A program made the translations under genes and the position numbers. A stretch of 64,000 bases of DNA from an uncultured Bacilli bacterium (GTDB lineage Bacteria > Bacillota_I > Bacilli_A > RF39 > UBA660), in assembly GCA_934168205.1 (NCBI GenBank), contig CAKPMX010000001.1, positions 62,001 to 126,000 on the forward strand, read 5' to 3'. Positions within the stretch are counted from its first letter, which is position 1; the number at the start of each line of letters is the position of its first letter. A model generated the notes under the pieces. It did no database searches and had not been told where the DNA came from. It saw only the letters and a list, made by a program, of their open reading frames with translations. Below, piece by piece: positions 25,172 through 34,800 of the stretch.

Positions 25172-25398
25172 AAAAAATAGTGATCATCCATAAAAGGACG
25201 AATCACTATTAAATCCGCGGTACCACCTTTGTTCTAATTACTTAGCACTCTATAGAATAACGCTCATCACGATTTGACTCCATTATTGAAATTCATTATT
25301 TAGACTCTCTAAAATGGCTCTCAGTTTCTAACCATAATTCCCTGTATAGAATTCCAAATAACTACTTAGATAACTTCTTCATCAACAAAAACTGTTTA
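25172..25398 (-). promoter_or_regulatory. T-box leader of pheST (tRNA-Phe responsive)
   Basis: The conserved T-box sequence AGGTGGTACCGCGG lies at 25228-25215 on the minus strand. It is followed by a terminator stem, AATAGTGATCATCC/GGACGAATCACTATT region (25172-25210), with a T-run. The T-box sequence would pair with part of that stem's neighbourhood to form the antiterminator when uncharged tRNA-Phe binds. A TTC at 25290-25288, followed by an A, sits where the specifier codon is expected ('AATTTCAATAATGGAG'). Stem I is about 25295-25390. Confidence 0.93.
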
Positions 25399-25399
25399 A

Positions 25400-25428
25400 A
25401 TTATAACGCTATAATAAAAGTTTGTCAA
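25400..25428 (-). promoter_or_regulatory. Sigma-A-type promoter of pheST
   Basis: On the minus strand, TTGACA (25428-25423), a 17-base spacer and TATAAT (25405-25400) match both boxes exactly, directly upstream of the T-box leader. Confidence 0.9.
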
Positions 25429-25431
25429 ACA

Positions 25432-26211
25432 TTATCTATTATTATAAGCTTCTTTCATCTCATCTAATTTTTGTTCCATTTCTTCTTTAATCTGCTCATA
25501 TTCAGAAGAACTTATATCAATGTCATCAACAGATGGGATTTGAACACTACTATTATTGTTTGAAGTATTAGTATTTGATTCAGTAGCAATTTTATTAGAT
25601 TCAATATCTTCTATTGTAAATTTATTTACATATCCATTACTATCATAATCAAGCGATACATCATAATCCTTATTCTCACTTAACATATTTCTAATTTCTT
25701 TAATACTTTTTTCCTCAGTAGCTGTAATACCATTATATACAACTGTAATAACATGACTTTTATTAGTTTTATTATTAGTAACTATATCATCCAAAGTTCT
25801 AACTATGAAGAAACCAGATCTTTTACCAGCATCAGTTTCATATGGTGTATTGAAAGAATTAACTTCAAAACTATCATGAGTAGTTTCAGCTTCATTGTCA
25901 GTAAAAGTCGTATATATACCATATCCAATAAAACCAAATATCAAAATAAATATTGCAACAAACACAATAGAAAACACTCTTGAAGACTTGCCAATAGAAC
26001 TATTTTTTATTAAATCTTGTGCCTTATTAAAATCCTCTTCCATTTGTTCACTACGAGCTTTTAATACACCCTTAGTATACTTATATCCTTCATTATAAGC
26101 ATCATCAACTGAAAAAGTTGACCCACAAAATTCACATTTTACTTGTGAAGTACCTTCCTCAACTTTTAACTGAGCTCCACAATTTTTACATTTTAATTCT
26201 ACCAATTTCAC
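25432..26211 (-). CDS. Zinc-ribbon membrane protein of unknown function
   Basis: The 259-aa product begins with a two-CxxC zinc ribbon ('CKNCGAQLKVEEG...CEFCGSTFSV', Cys at about 9, 12, 27 and 30). A helical segment and one transmembrane helix (about 78-102, 'VFSIVFVAIFILIFGFIGYG') follow. An extracytoplasmic domain comes next, with 'DYDVSLDYDSNGYVNKFTIE' and a Ser/Asn-rich, then acidic, C-terminus. Zinc ribbon inside and a sensor-like domain outside is a frequent Firmicute layout, but its role is unknown. The start is GTG at 26211 after AGGTGATG. The gene is independent of pheST, which begins with its own promoter. Confidence 0.7.
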   Translation of the reverse strand: MKLVELKCKNCGAQLKVEEGTSQVKCEFCGSTFSVDDAYNEGYKYTKGVLKARSEQMEEDFNKAQDLIKNSSIGKSSRVFSIVFVAIFILIFGFIGYGIYTTFTDNEAETTHDSFEVNSFNTPYETDAGKRSGFFIVRTLDDIVTNNKTNKSHVITVVYNGITATEEKSIKEIRNMLSENKDYDVSLDYDSNGYVNKFTIEDIESNKIATESNTNTSNNNSSVQIPSVDDIDISSSEYEQIKEEMEQKLDEMKEAYNNR

Positions 26212-26266
26212 TTAACATCACCTAAAAATATTATAACTTAAAATCTAAGTATAGTAAATCCTATGA

Positions 26267-26764
26267 TTATCTTTTTAACATATTCTTAATTGTTTTAACA
26301 GCCTTCATTATTGTTTTCTTATTTTTATTAATTGTAACAGCTACTAAACCAACTGAAGCAACCGCTCCAGTTACTGCACCAACAGTTTTAGAAATAACAT
26401 TAGACATTTTAACTACTTTACCAGATGTTCTTTCCAATAAATTTTCTCCTGTTTTTATCTTAATTATTTCTTCAATAATTAATTTAGCCTCAATAACACT
26501 ACCACAAACGAATTTATAAATTTTAGTATTTGCCTCAATCACAACAGTTGAACCAGTATTTTTAATTAACAGTTTATTTTTATTTAATCTAATATCACTA
26601 ATATTAATTTCATCAACAATTTTATACTGCTTATTAAATAAACCTTTTTTTCTCTCAAATATTATTCTTTTATCAGTCAAAATAAGTTTAGTATCAAACT
26701 TACTACCGATATATTTAACTAACACTTCATATGATATTTTTTCATCAATTTCAATTTTTCCCAT
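26267..26764 (-). CDS. PH/GRAM-like domain membrane protein
   Basis: The 165-aa product has an N-terminal beta-rich domain with 'DTKLILTDKRIIFERKKGLF' and 'VDEINISDIRLNKNKLLI', the pattern of bacterial PH-like (bPH/GRAM) domains. A helix, then a Val/Ala/Gly-rich membrane segment (about 118-145) and a basic C-terminus 'KTIKNMLKR' follow. The function is unknown. The AGGAG site before ATG is clear. The flanking genes are also small membrane proteins, so a shared envelope role is possible but unproven. Confidence 0.6.
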   Translation of the reverse strand: MGKIEIDEKISYEVLVKYIGSKFDTKLILTDKRIIFERKKGLFNKQYKIVDEINISDIRLNKNKLLIKNTGSTVVIEANTKIYKFVCGSVIEAKLIIEEIIKIKTGENLLERTSGKVVKMSNVISKTVGAVTGAVASVGLVAVTINKNKKTIMKAVKTIKNMLKR

Positions 26765-26847
26765 AGATATTTTTCACTCCTACAACTACGCCATCATTTC
26801 TAAAAATATTATATCTTAGAATTAAATGTTAGTAAATCAAATTATTA

Positions 26848-27402
26848 TTACTTTTTACTCTTCTTCTTTTTATATAAATACACTCCACCAGATATAGCAC
26901 CTAAACCTACAATTGTACCAAGTGTATCATCATCACTACTATTAGATTCCTTATCATTATTATTTTCATCAGATTCTTTACTGCTAGGTAATACACAACT
27001 CCCATCATCTTTCTCAGCTTCTGGATTATAATTAGTTGCTAATGAATTAGTACATCCAAGTATGTAATACTCACAAGTTCCATCATCCTTATTAGCCTCT
27101 GAATTATAGTTTTTAGCATTTACATCTGTACATCCATATACATAATAAATACAACTTCCATCATCTCTATTAGCACTAGAATTATAGTTACTAGCATTTA
27201 CATCTGTACATCCATATGTATAAGAAACGGCTGGAGTACAAGTACAAGATGGACTTAAACTACCATCTCTACAAATTTGTCTTCCCGAACTGCTACAACC
27301 AGAAACACCACCATGATGTGAACAACACCCTCTTGCTGCATGAACACTAAAAGGACTAAATACTACAACTAATAATACAAACATTGAAATTATCTTTTTC
27401 AT
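26848..27402 (-). CDS. Secreted or surface protein with three GCTD...DDGSC repeats
   Basis: The 184-aa product has a signal peptide ('IISMFVLLVVVFSPFSVHA'), a Cys/His/Gly-rich N-terminus ('GCCSHHGGVSGC') and three tandem repeats of about 24 residues: 'YGCTDVNASNYNSSANRDDG', 'YGCTDVNAKNYNSEANKDDG' and 'LGCTNSLATNYNPEAEKDDG'. Each continues with a final Cys. The repeat (GCTD..A.NYN..A..DDGSC) is widespread in secreted proteins, likely disulfide-bonded and perhaps calcium-binding through the acidic DDG. The C-terminus is an acidic linker, a hydrophobic segment 'TLGTIVGLGAISGGVYLY' and KKKKSKK, which would retain it at the membrane. Ligand unknown. Confidence 0.7.
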   Translation of the reverse strand: MKKIISMFVLLVVVFSPFSVHAARGCCSHHGGVSGCSSSGRQICRDGSLSPSCTCTPAVSYTYGCTDVNASNYNSSANRDDGSCIYYVYGCTDVNAKNYNSEANKDDGTCEYYILGCTNSLATNYNPEAEKDDGSCVLPSSKESDENNNDKESNSSDDDTLGTIVGLGAISGGVYLYKKKKSKK

Positions 27403-27491
27403 TTACCTATACCTCTTTACTTTTAATTTATATTTACTACTATACTAACCTATATAAATCAATTCCTAATACATAGACTTCAACTCCCAAC

Positions 27492-27538
27492 AAAAAAACG
27501 CCAATACAAAATCTATCAATTATAGACCTGTACTAGCG
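27492..27538 (-). terminator. Imperfect terminator-like hairpin
   Basis: On the minus strand, CGCTAGTAC...TCTAT pairs with ATAGA...GTATTGGCG and is followed by seven T residues (27498-27492). It could end transcripts reading through from the phosphodiesterase-GNAT gene. It lies in the roughly 480-base stretch 27403-27882, which otherwise holds only the hairpin element below. Confidence 0.45.
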
Positions 27539-27616
27539 CCCATTTTCATTAACTAACTACATTATATACCAAAATGCGCACTTTTTTCAATATAACCATA
27601 TAATTTAATTAAATTG

Positions 27617-27846
27617 AATTTTCATGAATAAAACTAAAATTCATCAGCGTTCATTTTTATAACTAAAATATATCTGTATCAACAACCAAACCATATTACA
27701 AAACCATATAAATTCATTTCAAAACAAAAAGTGGAGCCTTTCGGCTCCTTCAGGGGGTTCGGTTGAATATACTCTCACACATAACCGTGAGAGATATCGG
27801 CGTGACATGCATCACGCATCTTAATAATAAATTAATTTTCATGAAT
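27617..27846. repeat. 13-bp direct repeats bracketing a hairpin element
   Basis: AATTTTCATGAAT occurs at 27617-27629 and again at 27834-27846 in the same orientation. Between them lie the three hairpins at 27733-27817. The pair may mark the borders of a small inserted element, or may be a chance match in AT-rich DNA. Confidence 0.4.
27732..27818. other. Three-hairpin structured element with possible pseudoknot
   Basis: Three perfect stems lie in a row: GGAGCC/GGCTCC (27733-27738/27743-27748), CTCTCAC/GTGAGAG (27772-27778/27787-27793) and GCGTGA/TCACGC (27800-27805/27812-27817). GGTT (27761-27764) can pair with AACC (27783-27786) in the second loop, giving a pseudoknot. On the minus strand the first stem has a GAAA loop and is followed by ACTTTTTG, so it can terminate transcription. 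The GC content is well above the surroundings. It could be an IS200/IS605-type end or omega-RNA remnant, or a structured 3' RNA; I cannot assign it. Confidence 0.5.
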
Positions 27847-27882
27847 TGTCAATTGATTCAAAATAAATATTTTTACTTTACA

Positions 27883-29463
27883 CTAGAAAGAATCAATCTC
27901 AAAAATTTTAGTAAGTACCCTAGAGCTAAATTTTTCAATAAATTTAGCAGTTTTTTTATCAAAATGCCATGCACAAAATTCTACTCTTTTGACACGTCTC
28001 TTTTTAGCTAATAAAATCACATAATTAACAAGTTCCGTACCAATTCCTCTTCCTCGATATTCTTCTTTAACATAAATATTCTCAATCTCAATATAAGAGA
28101 AACTAGTAAATTTACTATAGCCAACAAGCATATTATATTTAATTCGTATAAGTCCAACAATTTCATCACTAATAGTATAAACATAACATGTATCAGGCTT
28201 ATTTTTATCACAATAATTATTAAATTCAGACCTAGAGAAATTTGGTCCCGCCATAAATATATCCTTTCTATTTCGATACATAAACTTATGACAATCAGCA
28301 AGTATTTCAAAAACAACTTTATAATCACTTTCAATAACTCTTCTAATTCCATCTTTAAAAGGCTTCTTTTTTACAACTATCAATGGAACTAACATTTCCT
28401 TCTCTGTTAAGCCAGAACAACTAGCCATACATATAGAATCATTTTCTTCATTTACTAAATAATATTTATCGACTGAAACAGCTATAAAGTCACAAGGTAA
28501 GTCTTTTAAGTATTTATGTTCTATTCCGTCACCAAACATTTTATTATCAATTGCCTCATTATAATTCATAAGTAAAAAATAATCACCTAATTTTTTTTCA
28601 AAAAGTGTTCTAAATTTTTCTTTATACCCTTCCCTAACTTTAATACCAACACATCTATTTTCAATGTAGAAAGTTTTATCAATAAGTTCATACATCAAAC
28701 TATGCTCTTTTAAAACAATAGGACTACAATTTACATTACCATGATCAGCTGTAATAAAAATAATAGAATCTTGTAATTCACTGCATAATTTTCTAGTCTC
28801 TTCCTCTATTTTTACTATCTCATCATGAGCTTTATCTTTAACTATACCATTGTCACGTATCGAATAATTAGGTTCTTCAAAATAAGCATATATTAATTTC
28901 TTTCCGGAATTTTTACTTAAATTAATAATTCTATTATATGCCTCTTCTCTACTTTCATAAGCACCAATACCAAAAGGAAAAATACCATAAGCTTTATTAT
29001 CACCAGTTGCATTAATCTTATCAATTATACTCTCATATCCCAGATTTTCCTTTAAAAATTCCTTACTAATAACTTCATCGGTTCCATTAACACATCCAGT
29101 TATAACATTAACAGTCTTACCTAAATCATTAAAATACATATTCTCACCAAGCATACCATGTTCATAAGGAGACTTAGCACTTAAAAAAGAAGTAGTCGCT
29201 GATACTGACGTAGAAGGAAATACCGAAGTAAGATCAGACATTCTATTAGTAAGTAAAAAACTATTCTCTTCCAAATTCCTATCTAACATTCTAGTTCCTA
29301 ATCCAGAATAAAATAAAACAACAATATTTTTATACTTTTCCTCTCTAAATAACTTATCAACTCTTCTTAAAGTTCCATATCGACATTCTATACCAAACTC
29401 TTTTAATATAGAAGAAGACAAATTAATTAAACTCTTCTCATAATTAGGATACAGCTTTAACAT
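27883..29463 (-). CDS. Degenerate alkaline-phosphatase-superfamily domain fused to a GNAT acetyltransferase
   Basis: The 526-aa protein joins two domains. Residues 1-365 resemble type I phosphodiesterase/nucleotide pyrophosphatases: 'SVFPSTSVSATTSFLSAKSP' with the nucleophile Thr (90/91), 'YEHGMLGENMYF' and 'FITADHGNVN'. Several metal ligands look replaced: Ser53 in 'FYSGLGT' where Asp is usual (DGLG), Asn199 and Arg203 in 'EPNYSIR' where PD..MH is usual, and Asn243 where DHGH is usual. Residues about 375-526 are a GNAT domain with the intact acetyl-CoA motif 'EEYRGRGIGTELVNY'. The acetyltransferase is probably active, while the phosphodiesterase part is probably not. RBS GGGAG is present. 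It stands alone between terminators. Confidence 0.75.
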   Translation of the reverse strand: MLKLYPNYEKSLINLSSSILKEFGIECRYGTLRRVDKLFREEKYKNIVVLFYSGLGTRMLDRNLEENSFLLTNRMSDLTSVFPSTSVSATTSFLSAKSPYEHGMLGENMYFNDLGKTVNVITGCVNGTDEVISKEFLKENLGYESIIDKINATGDNKAYGIFPFGIGAYESREEAYNRIINLSKNSGKKLIYAYFEEPNYSIRDNGIVKDKAHDEIVKIEEETRKLCSELQDSIIFITADHGNVNCSPIVLKEHSLMYELIDKTFYIENRCVGIKVREGYKEKFRTLFEKKLGDYFLLMNYNEAIDNKMFGDGIEHKYLKDLPCDFIAVSVDKYYLVNEENDSICMASCSGLTEKEMLVPLIVVKKKPFKDGIRRVIESDYKVVFEILADCHKFMYRNRKDIFMAGPNFSRSEFNNYCDKNKPDTCYVYTISDEIVGLIRIKYNMLVGYSKFTSFSYIEIENIYVKEEYRGRGIGTELVNYVILLAKKRRVKRVEFCAWHFDKKTAKFIEKFSSRVLTKIFEIDSF

Positions 29464-29492
29464 AAAAACACTCCCATCTAAAAAAATTATAA

Positions 29493-29521
29493 CATAAAAG
29501 GATAGATTAATTCTATCCTTC
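29493..29521 (-). terminator. Terminator of recG
   Basis: AAGGATAGA (29498-29506) pairs with TCTATCCTT (29512-29520), overlapping the recG stop. On the minus strand it is followed by TTTTATG. Confidence 0.65.
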
Positions 29522-31504
29522 AGTAATATCAGCTATTAATTTTTTCTTTAAATCATCTTCATCGGTATTTTTATCTAATAAATACTCTTTAGAATCTTTC
29601 TTAGCCTGTAATAAAATCTTATAATCCTCTCTTATATTAGCAATTTTAAAAGACATATCACCAGATTGTTTAGTACCAAATAAATCACCATGTCCTCTTA
29701 ATTTGAAATCAGCTTCACTAATAACAAATCCATCATCAACAGTTTCCATTATCTTTAATCTTTCAGCGTCACTATCACTAATTAAAATACATTGTGATTT
29801 AAAACTACCTCTTCCTACTCTACCTCTTAATTGGTGTAATGTAGAAAGTCCAAATCTATCAGCATCAAATATAACCATAGTAGTAGCGTTAGAAACATCA
29901 ACACCAACTTCAACTACAGTTGTAGATATAAGTATTTGAATTTTATTTTCTTTGAATTGTTCCATTATAACGTCTTTAGCTCCAGTAGCCATTTTACCAT
30001 GTACAATATCAATTTTATATTTATCGCCAAAGGCCAATTTCATTTGATCTTTTAAATTACAAACTGTTGCTAGATCGGAATTTTCACTATCTTCAATTAA
30101 AGGAGCAATAACATATACCTGATGTCCTTCTTTTAACTCTTTATACATAAGTTCTAAAACATCTTTAATTTCACTATTTTTCTTAACAAAAGTATCTATT
30201 TTTTGTCTACCTTTAGGTCTCATCTTAATAGTAGAAACGTCCATATCTCCAAAAATAGTTAATGCATAAGTTCTAGGTATAGGTGTAGCACTCATATATA
30301 AAACATCAGGTTTTACACCCTTATTTTGTAAATTAGCTCTTTGATGAACTCCAAATCTATGTTGTTCATCAGTTATAACTAAACCTAAATTATTATAAAC
30401 AACATCATCCTGAATCAAAGCATGAGTACCAACTACCATTGAAATACTTCCATCCTTTAAACCAGAATATATTCTTAATTTATCTTTTTTAGAAGTAGAA
30501 CCAGTAAGAAGTTCTATTTTTATATCACTATCATTTATAAAATTAACTAAATTTTTGTAATGTTGTGTTGCTAGTATTTCTGTAGGAGCCATTAAAGCAC
30601 TCTGATATCCAGAAAAATAATTAGCAAGCATCGCAATAAAAGACACAATTGTCTTACCAGAACCAACATCACCTTGTAATAATCTATTCATTCTACTAGG
30701 AGATTCTAAGTCATTAAGAATCTCATCAATTGCTTTCTTTTGATCATCAGTTAATTCAAAAGATAATTTTTTAATAAACTTATCGATTTTACTTCTATCA
30801 ATTTTTCTAGTCAAACCATTATTCTTCTTTTTATTTTGAACCTTTAAATAATTAATCTTAAACATAAAAGCAAATAATTCTTCATATTTAAGTCTAATTG
30901 TTACTTCCTTTAACTTATCCATAGTTGAAGGATTATGAACAATATTTAAAGATGTCTTCTTATTTAAAAAATTATATTTTTCCAAATAACTACTTGGTAT
31001 ATAATCAGGTATTTCTTTTCCAAACATCAATAAAGCCATATTAATATATGTAGACATATTTTTATTAGTAAGACCAGAAGTGCAATGATATACTGGCTCT
31101 ATTTTTACTTTATTCATCAATGTCTCTAATTTTATATCTGATGCTGTTATAACATTTTTAGCTTTATCTAATTTACCAATGACAGTAACTCCAGTACCAA
31201 CTGTAAGTTGTGACTTTAAAAAAGCTCTATTAAATATAGAAACACCAACAACACCAGATGCTGTTACTAATCTAAAATTCATTTTATTAAGTCCAGCTTT
31301 AAAGTGCATTAAAATAGGAACACTTTCGATTTTTCCATCTATTATTATTTTTCCCCCATCTTCCACCTCATTAAGATTACATCTTTCAAGAATTTCATAA
31401 CGAAATGGATAATGTGTAACTAAGTCTTCAACAGTATAAATATTAATTTTATTTAATAAAGAAAGAGATTTAGGACCAATGCCTTTTACATCTTTTAACT
31501 GCAT
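29513..31504 (-). CDS. recG: ATP-dependent DNA helicase RecG
   Basis: RecG reverses stalled replication forks and processes recombination intermediates. The 663-aa product has an N-terminal wedge/OB domain ('LKDVKGIGPKSLSLLNKI', 'LVTHYPFRYE') and then a superfamily 2 helicase core. Helicase motifs are motif I 'RLLQGDVGSGKTIVS', motif Ia 'MAPTEILATQHY', motif II 'LVITDEQHRFGVHQR', motif III 'YMSATPIPRT' and motif VI 'HQLRGRVGRG'. The C-terminal RecG tail 'DLFGTKQSGDMSFKIANI' follows. MQLKDVKG at 31504 is taken as the start because AAGGAAG lies 9-10 bases upstream; an earlier in-frame start lacks an RBS. Confidence 0.97.
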   Translation of the reverse strand: MQLKDVKGIGPKSLSLLNKINIYTVEDLVTHYPFRYEILERCNLNEVEDGGKIIIDGKIESVPILMHFKAGLNKMNFRLVTASGVVGVSIFNRAFLKSQLTVGTGVTVIGKLDKAKNVITASDIKLETLMNKVKIEPVYHCTSGLTNKNMSTYINMALLMFGKEIPDYIPSSYLEKYNFLNKKTSLNIVHNPSTMDKLKEVTIRLKYEELFAFMFKINYLKVQNKKKNNGLTRKIDRSKIDKFIKKLSFELTDDQKKAIDEILNDLESPSRMNRLLQGDVGSGKTIVSFIAMLANYFSGYQSALMAPTEILATQHYKNLVNFINDSDIKIELLTGSTSKKDKLRIYSGLKDGSISMVVGTHALIQDDVVYNNLGLVITDEQHRFGVHQRANLQNKGVKPDVLYMSATPIPRTYALTIFGDMDVSTIKMRPKGRQKIDTFVKKNSEIKDVLELMYKELKEGHQVYVIAPLIEDSENSDLATVCNLKDQMKLAFGDKYKIDIVHGKMATGAKDVIMEQFKENKIQILISTTVVEVGVDVSNATTMVIFDADRFGLSTLHQLRGRVGRGSFKSQCILISDSDAERLKIMETVDDGFVISEADFKLRGHGDLFGTKQSGDMSFKIANIREDYKILLQAKKDSKEYLLDKNTDEDDLKKKLIADITEG

Positions 31505-31638
31505 GATAGTATCACTTCCTTCTTGGCATATTATAGCATATTTAATCAAAAACTTCTATCAAAAATCATCATAAATCTACAAAGTTTTTCATTTCTAAAA
31601 ATTTCCAGCAATTTTTTTCAATTTTTTTATATTTTTTG

Positions 31639-31667
31639 TTGACAAATATCAAACTTTCGATTAGTAT
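31639..31667 (+). promoter_or_regulatory. Candidate promoter for a small RNA
   Basis: TTGACA (31639-31644), 17 bases and TAGTAT (31662-31667) face right into a stretch with several hairpins and no ORF. Confidence 0.4.
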
Positions 31668-31673
31668 AAGAAC

Positions 31674-31806
31674 TACCAATTCGGAATTAGGCGAATTGGT
31701 CGCTAGTATCACACTAGCCAACCCCTTTTTATTCTTTTTGGAAGCTGTCCAATAGGATGGCTTCTTATATAGGAAACTAAAAAAGACGTTTGCCGACGTC
31801 TTTTTT
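31674..31806 (+). ncRNA. Candidate structured small RNA
   Basis: The roughly 320-base gap between recG and the PFOR gene holds no ORF but has ordered hairpins on the plus strand: ACCAATTCG/CGAATTGGT (31675-31683/31692-31700), GCTAGT/ACTAGC (31702-31707/31713-31718, followed by CCCCTTTTT) and a 10-bp stem GAAGCTGTCC/GGATGGCTTC (31741-31750/31755-31764). A strong terminator at 31781-31804 closes the stretch. A transcript could end at the second or the last hairpin. No known RNA family was recognised. Confidence 0.4.
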
Positions 31807-31808
31807 TG
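31781..31808. terminator. Bidirectional terminator downstream of nifJ
   Basis: AAAAGACGT (31781-31789) pairs with ACGTCTTTT (31796-31804) with T-runs on both strands. It lies just after the PFOR stop and also at the end of the putative sRNA. Confidence 0.8.
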
Positions 31809-31823
31809 TACTTAATTTATAAA

Positions 31824-34800
31824 CTACTCTTCATTTTTAGATAGTTTTTCATAATATTGATAACGCTTCATAGCGTTCTTTTTATTTTTATCTAATAATT
31901 CCTTAGCATTTTTATTAAGATTTTTCAAAGAGCGATATCTATCTTCACCAAGAATAAATTCTTCATATTTAGAAAAATCAGCCTTGCTATCCATCTTAAA
32001 TTCCAAACTAGCTGGATTATAATGGAATAATGGGAAGTATCCTGACTCAGTAGCACCCTTCTCTTCATTAATACTATTTTTCATTCCTTTAATTATTCCT
32101 TGCGCAATACATGGTGCATAAGCAATAACAATAGAAGGTCCATTATATTCATCAGCTTCTTTTAATACTTTAATAGCTTGATTTGGATTAGCTCCAAGTG
32201 AAATAGTACCAACATAAACATGATCATATGTAAGAGCTATTTTAGCTAAATCTTTTTTAGCAGTTTCTTTACCCGAAGAAGCAAATTTCGCAACAGCACC
32301 AGTTCTAGTAGATTTAGATGACTGTCCACCAGTATTAGAATATACTTCTGTATCAAGAACTAAAATATTAATATTTTCTTTATTAGCTAAAACATGATCA
32401 ATTCCATTATAGCCAATGTCATAAGCCCAACCATCTCCACCTACTAGCCAGATAGATTTAGGAGAAATAAATCTTTTTAACTTAACAAGATCAGTAATTT
32501 TAGAATTATCAATAACTTCTAACAAATCTTTAGCAGTATCATCATTAATATCATTAGCATAAGCCTTATATATATCTAATTCACTTTTTTTAACATCTTT
32601 AATATTATTCTTTATCAAACTAACAATTCTATTCTTCATAGCCATATCAGCTATTCTCATACCAAAACCAAATTCAGCATTATCTTCAAATAAAGAATTA
32701 GCCCAAGGTACAGAATATGGCATAGAAGGAGTTGAAGCACCATATATAGAAGAACATCCTGTAGCGTTAGAAATAATAAGTTTATCACCAAATAATTGTG
32801 TTAATAGTTTTAAATAAGGAGTTTCTCCACAACCAGCACAAGCCCCAGGAAACTCAAACCTTGGCTTCTTAAATTGACTACCTTTAACCGTATTAGTTGG
32901 CATAACGTCTTTCTTTTCACTAACTTCATTAAATAAATACTGATATTCCTCATCTTTTTTATCTTCAAGTAAAGCATCTTTCATTTTCATGACAAGAGCT
33001 TTAGCACCCTTTTTACCAGGACAAACTTCACTACATAATGAACATCCAGTACAATCTGGCAAACTAACACCTACTGTAAATTTATAATCTTTGTCCTTAA
33101 TACTAGCGGGAATCAAATTACGGTTAACAGATTCAGGCGCATCTATTTGTTCTTTTTCATTCAATAAGAATGGTCTTATAACACCATGTGGACAAACTAA
33201 AGAACATAAGTTACAAGAAATACAATTATTAGAATTATAACTTGGAGCCATATCAGAAGAATCTCTCTTATCTAACTTAGATGTACCAGCTTCAAAAGAA
33301 CCATCTGGTCTCTTAATAAAACTACTTACAGGTAAGCTATCACCTTCCATACTATCAATAGTTTCAAAGAAACTCTTTTGTTTACCGAAAGACTCAACAT
33401 AATCAACATATGGAACCTTTACAGGAACAAGGCCATCTAAACTAGCTTCAATTGCCTTAATATTTTTAGTAACTAAGTCGCCACCCTTATTAGCAAACTT
33501 AACAGCTAAATTTTCTTTAATTTTACCAAGAGCAAAATTAAAATCAATAATTTTACCAAGTTTAAATATTAATGATTCAATGATTGCACTAATCTTACCA
33601 GGAATACCAGCATCCTCTGCCATCTTAGTAGCGTTAATTATAAACATCTTAATATTTCTATCTTGTAAAATCTTCTTATCATGAGCACTCATACTAGCTA
33701 AAACTTCATCAGGAGTCTTAGTAGTATTTAAAACAAATACACCTTTATTCTTAATTTTCTCTAACATCTTCAATCGTTTTAAATAAGAATCCTTAGTACA
33801 AACAATTAAAGATGCTTTTTCTACATAATAAGTAGATCTAATAGGTCTCTTACCAAATCTTAAATTAGAAATAGTAACTCCACCAGACTTCTTAGAATCA
33901 TATTGAAAATATCCTTGTACATAAGCATTTGTATAAGTACCAGTAATCTTCATAATATCCTTAGAAGCACTAACCATACCATCACTGCCAAAGCCATATA
34001 TCAAAAATTCTATATTATTACTTGGTATTCTAAAAGTCTTATCATACTTAACAGATAAATTAGTAACATCATCAACAATACCTAAAGTAAAGTTATTATG
34101 AACTTCCCTAGTATCCAAAAAGTCATATAAACCTTTTATCATAGCTGGTGTTGTATTCTTACTAGATAAACCATATCTACCACCATAAACACTAACTTTA
34201 GCATCTATTTCTTTAATAGTCTTAACAACATCTAAATACAATGGTTCTCCTGCAGAACCAGCCTCTTTAGTTCTATCTAAAACAGCTATCTTTTTAACTG
34301 ATTTAGGCAAAGCCTTTAAGAAGTATTTAGAACTAAATGGTCTATATAAATGAACCTCTAATAATCCAACATTTTCATTTTTCTCTTCTATTAAATAATC
34401 AATTGTTTCTTTAATAGTCTCACAAACTGATCCCATCGCCACGATTACTTTATTAGCAGTCTTACTACCATAATAATTAAATGGTTGATAATCTTTACCA
34501 GTTATCTTATTAATTTCTTCCATATATTTAGAAACAATATCTGGAAGTTTATTATAGTACTCATTTCTAACTTCTGTAGCTTGGAAATAAATATCTTCAT
34601 TTTGTGCTGTACCTTTAATAACTGGATTATCAGATCCTAATGCTCTTTCTCTAAATTCATTAAGAGCTCTTTCATCTATAAGATTTTTTAATTTGTCAGT
34701 ATCAATAACTTCTACTTTTTGTAATTCATGACTAGTTCTAAAACCATCAAAGAAGTTAATAAATGGCACTCTTCCTTTTATAGCCGACAAATGAGCAACA

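Noticed and set aside
25147..25206. A 20-codon N-terminal extension of PheS
   Set aside because: The extension lies within the T-box terminator region, and the true start at 25146 has an RBS and family-typical length.
27733..27817. Known riboswitch or small ribozyme
   Set aside because: I compared the conserved cores I can recall (hammerhead, twister, pistol, ZTP, fluoride, preQ1, guanidine, c-di-GMP) and none matched on either strand.
31674..31806. tRNA, 6S, SRP or other named RNA
   Set aside because: No cloverleaf, T-loop GGTTCRA, or SRP tetraloop/GGAAG motif can be found in the hairpin series.
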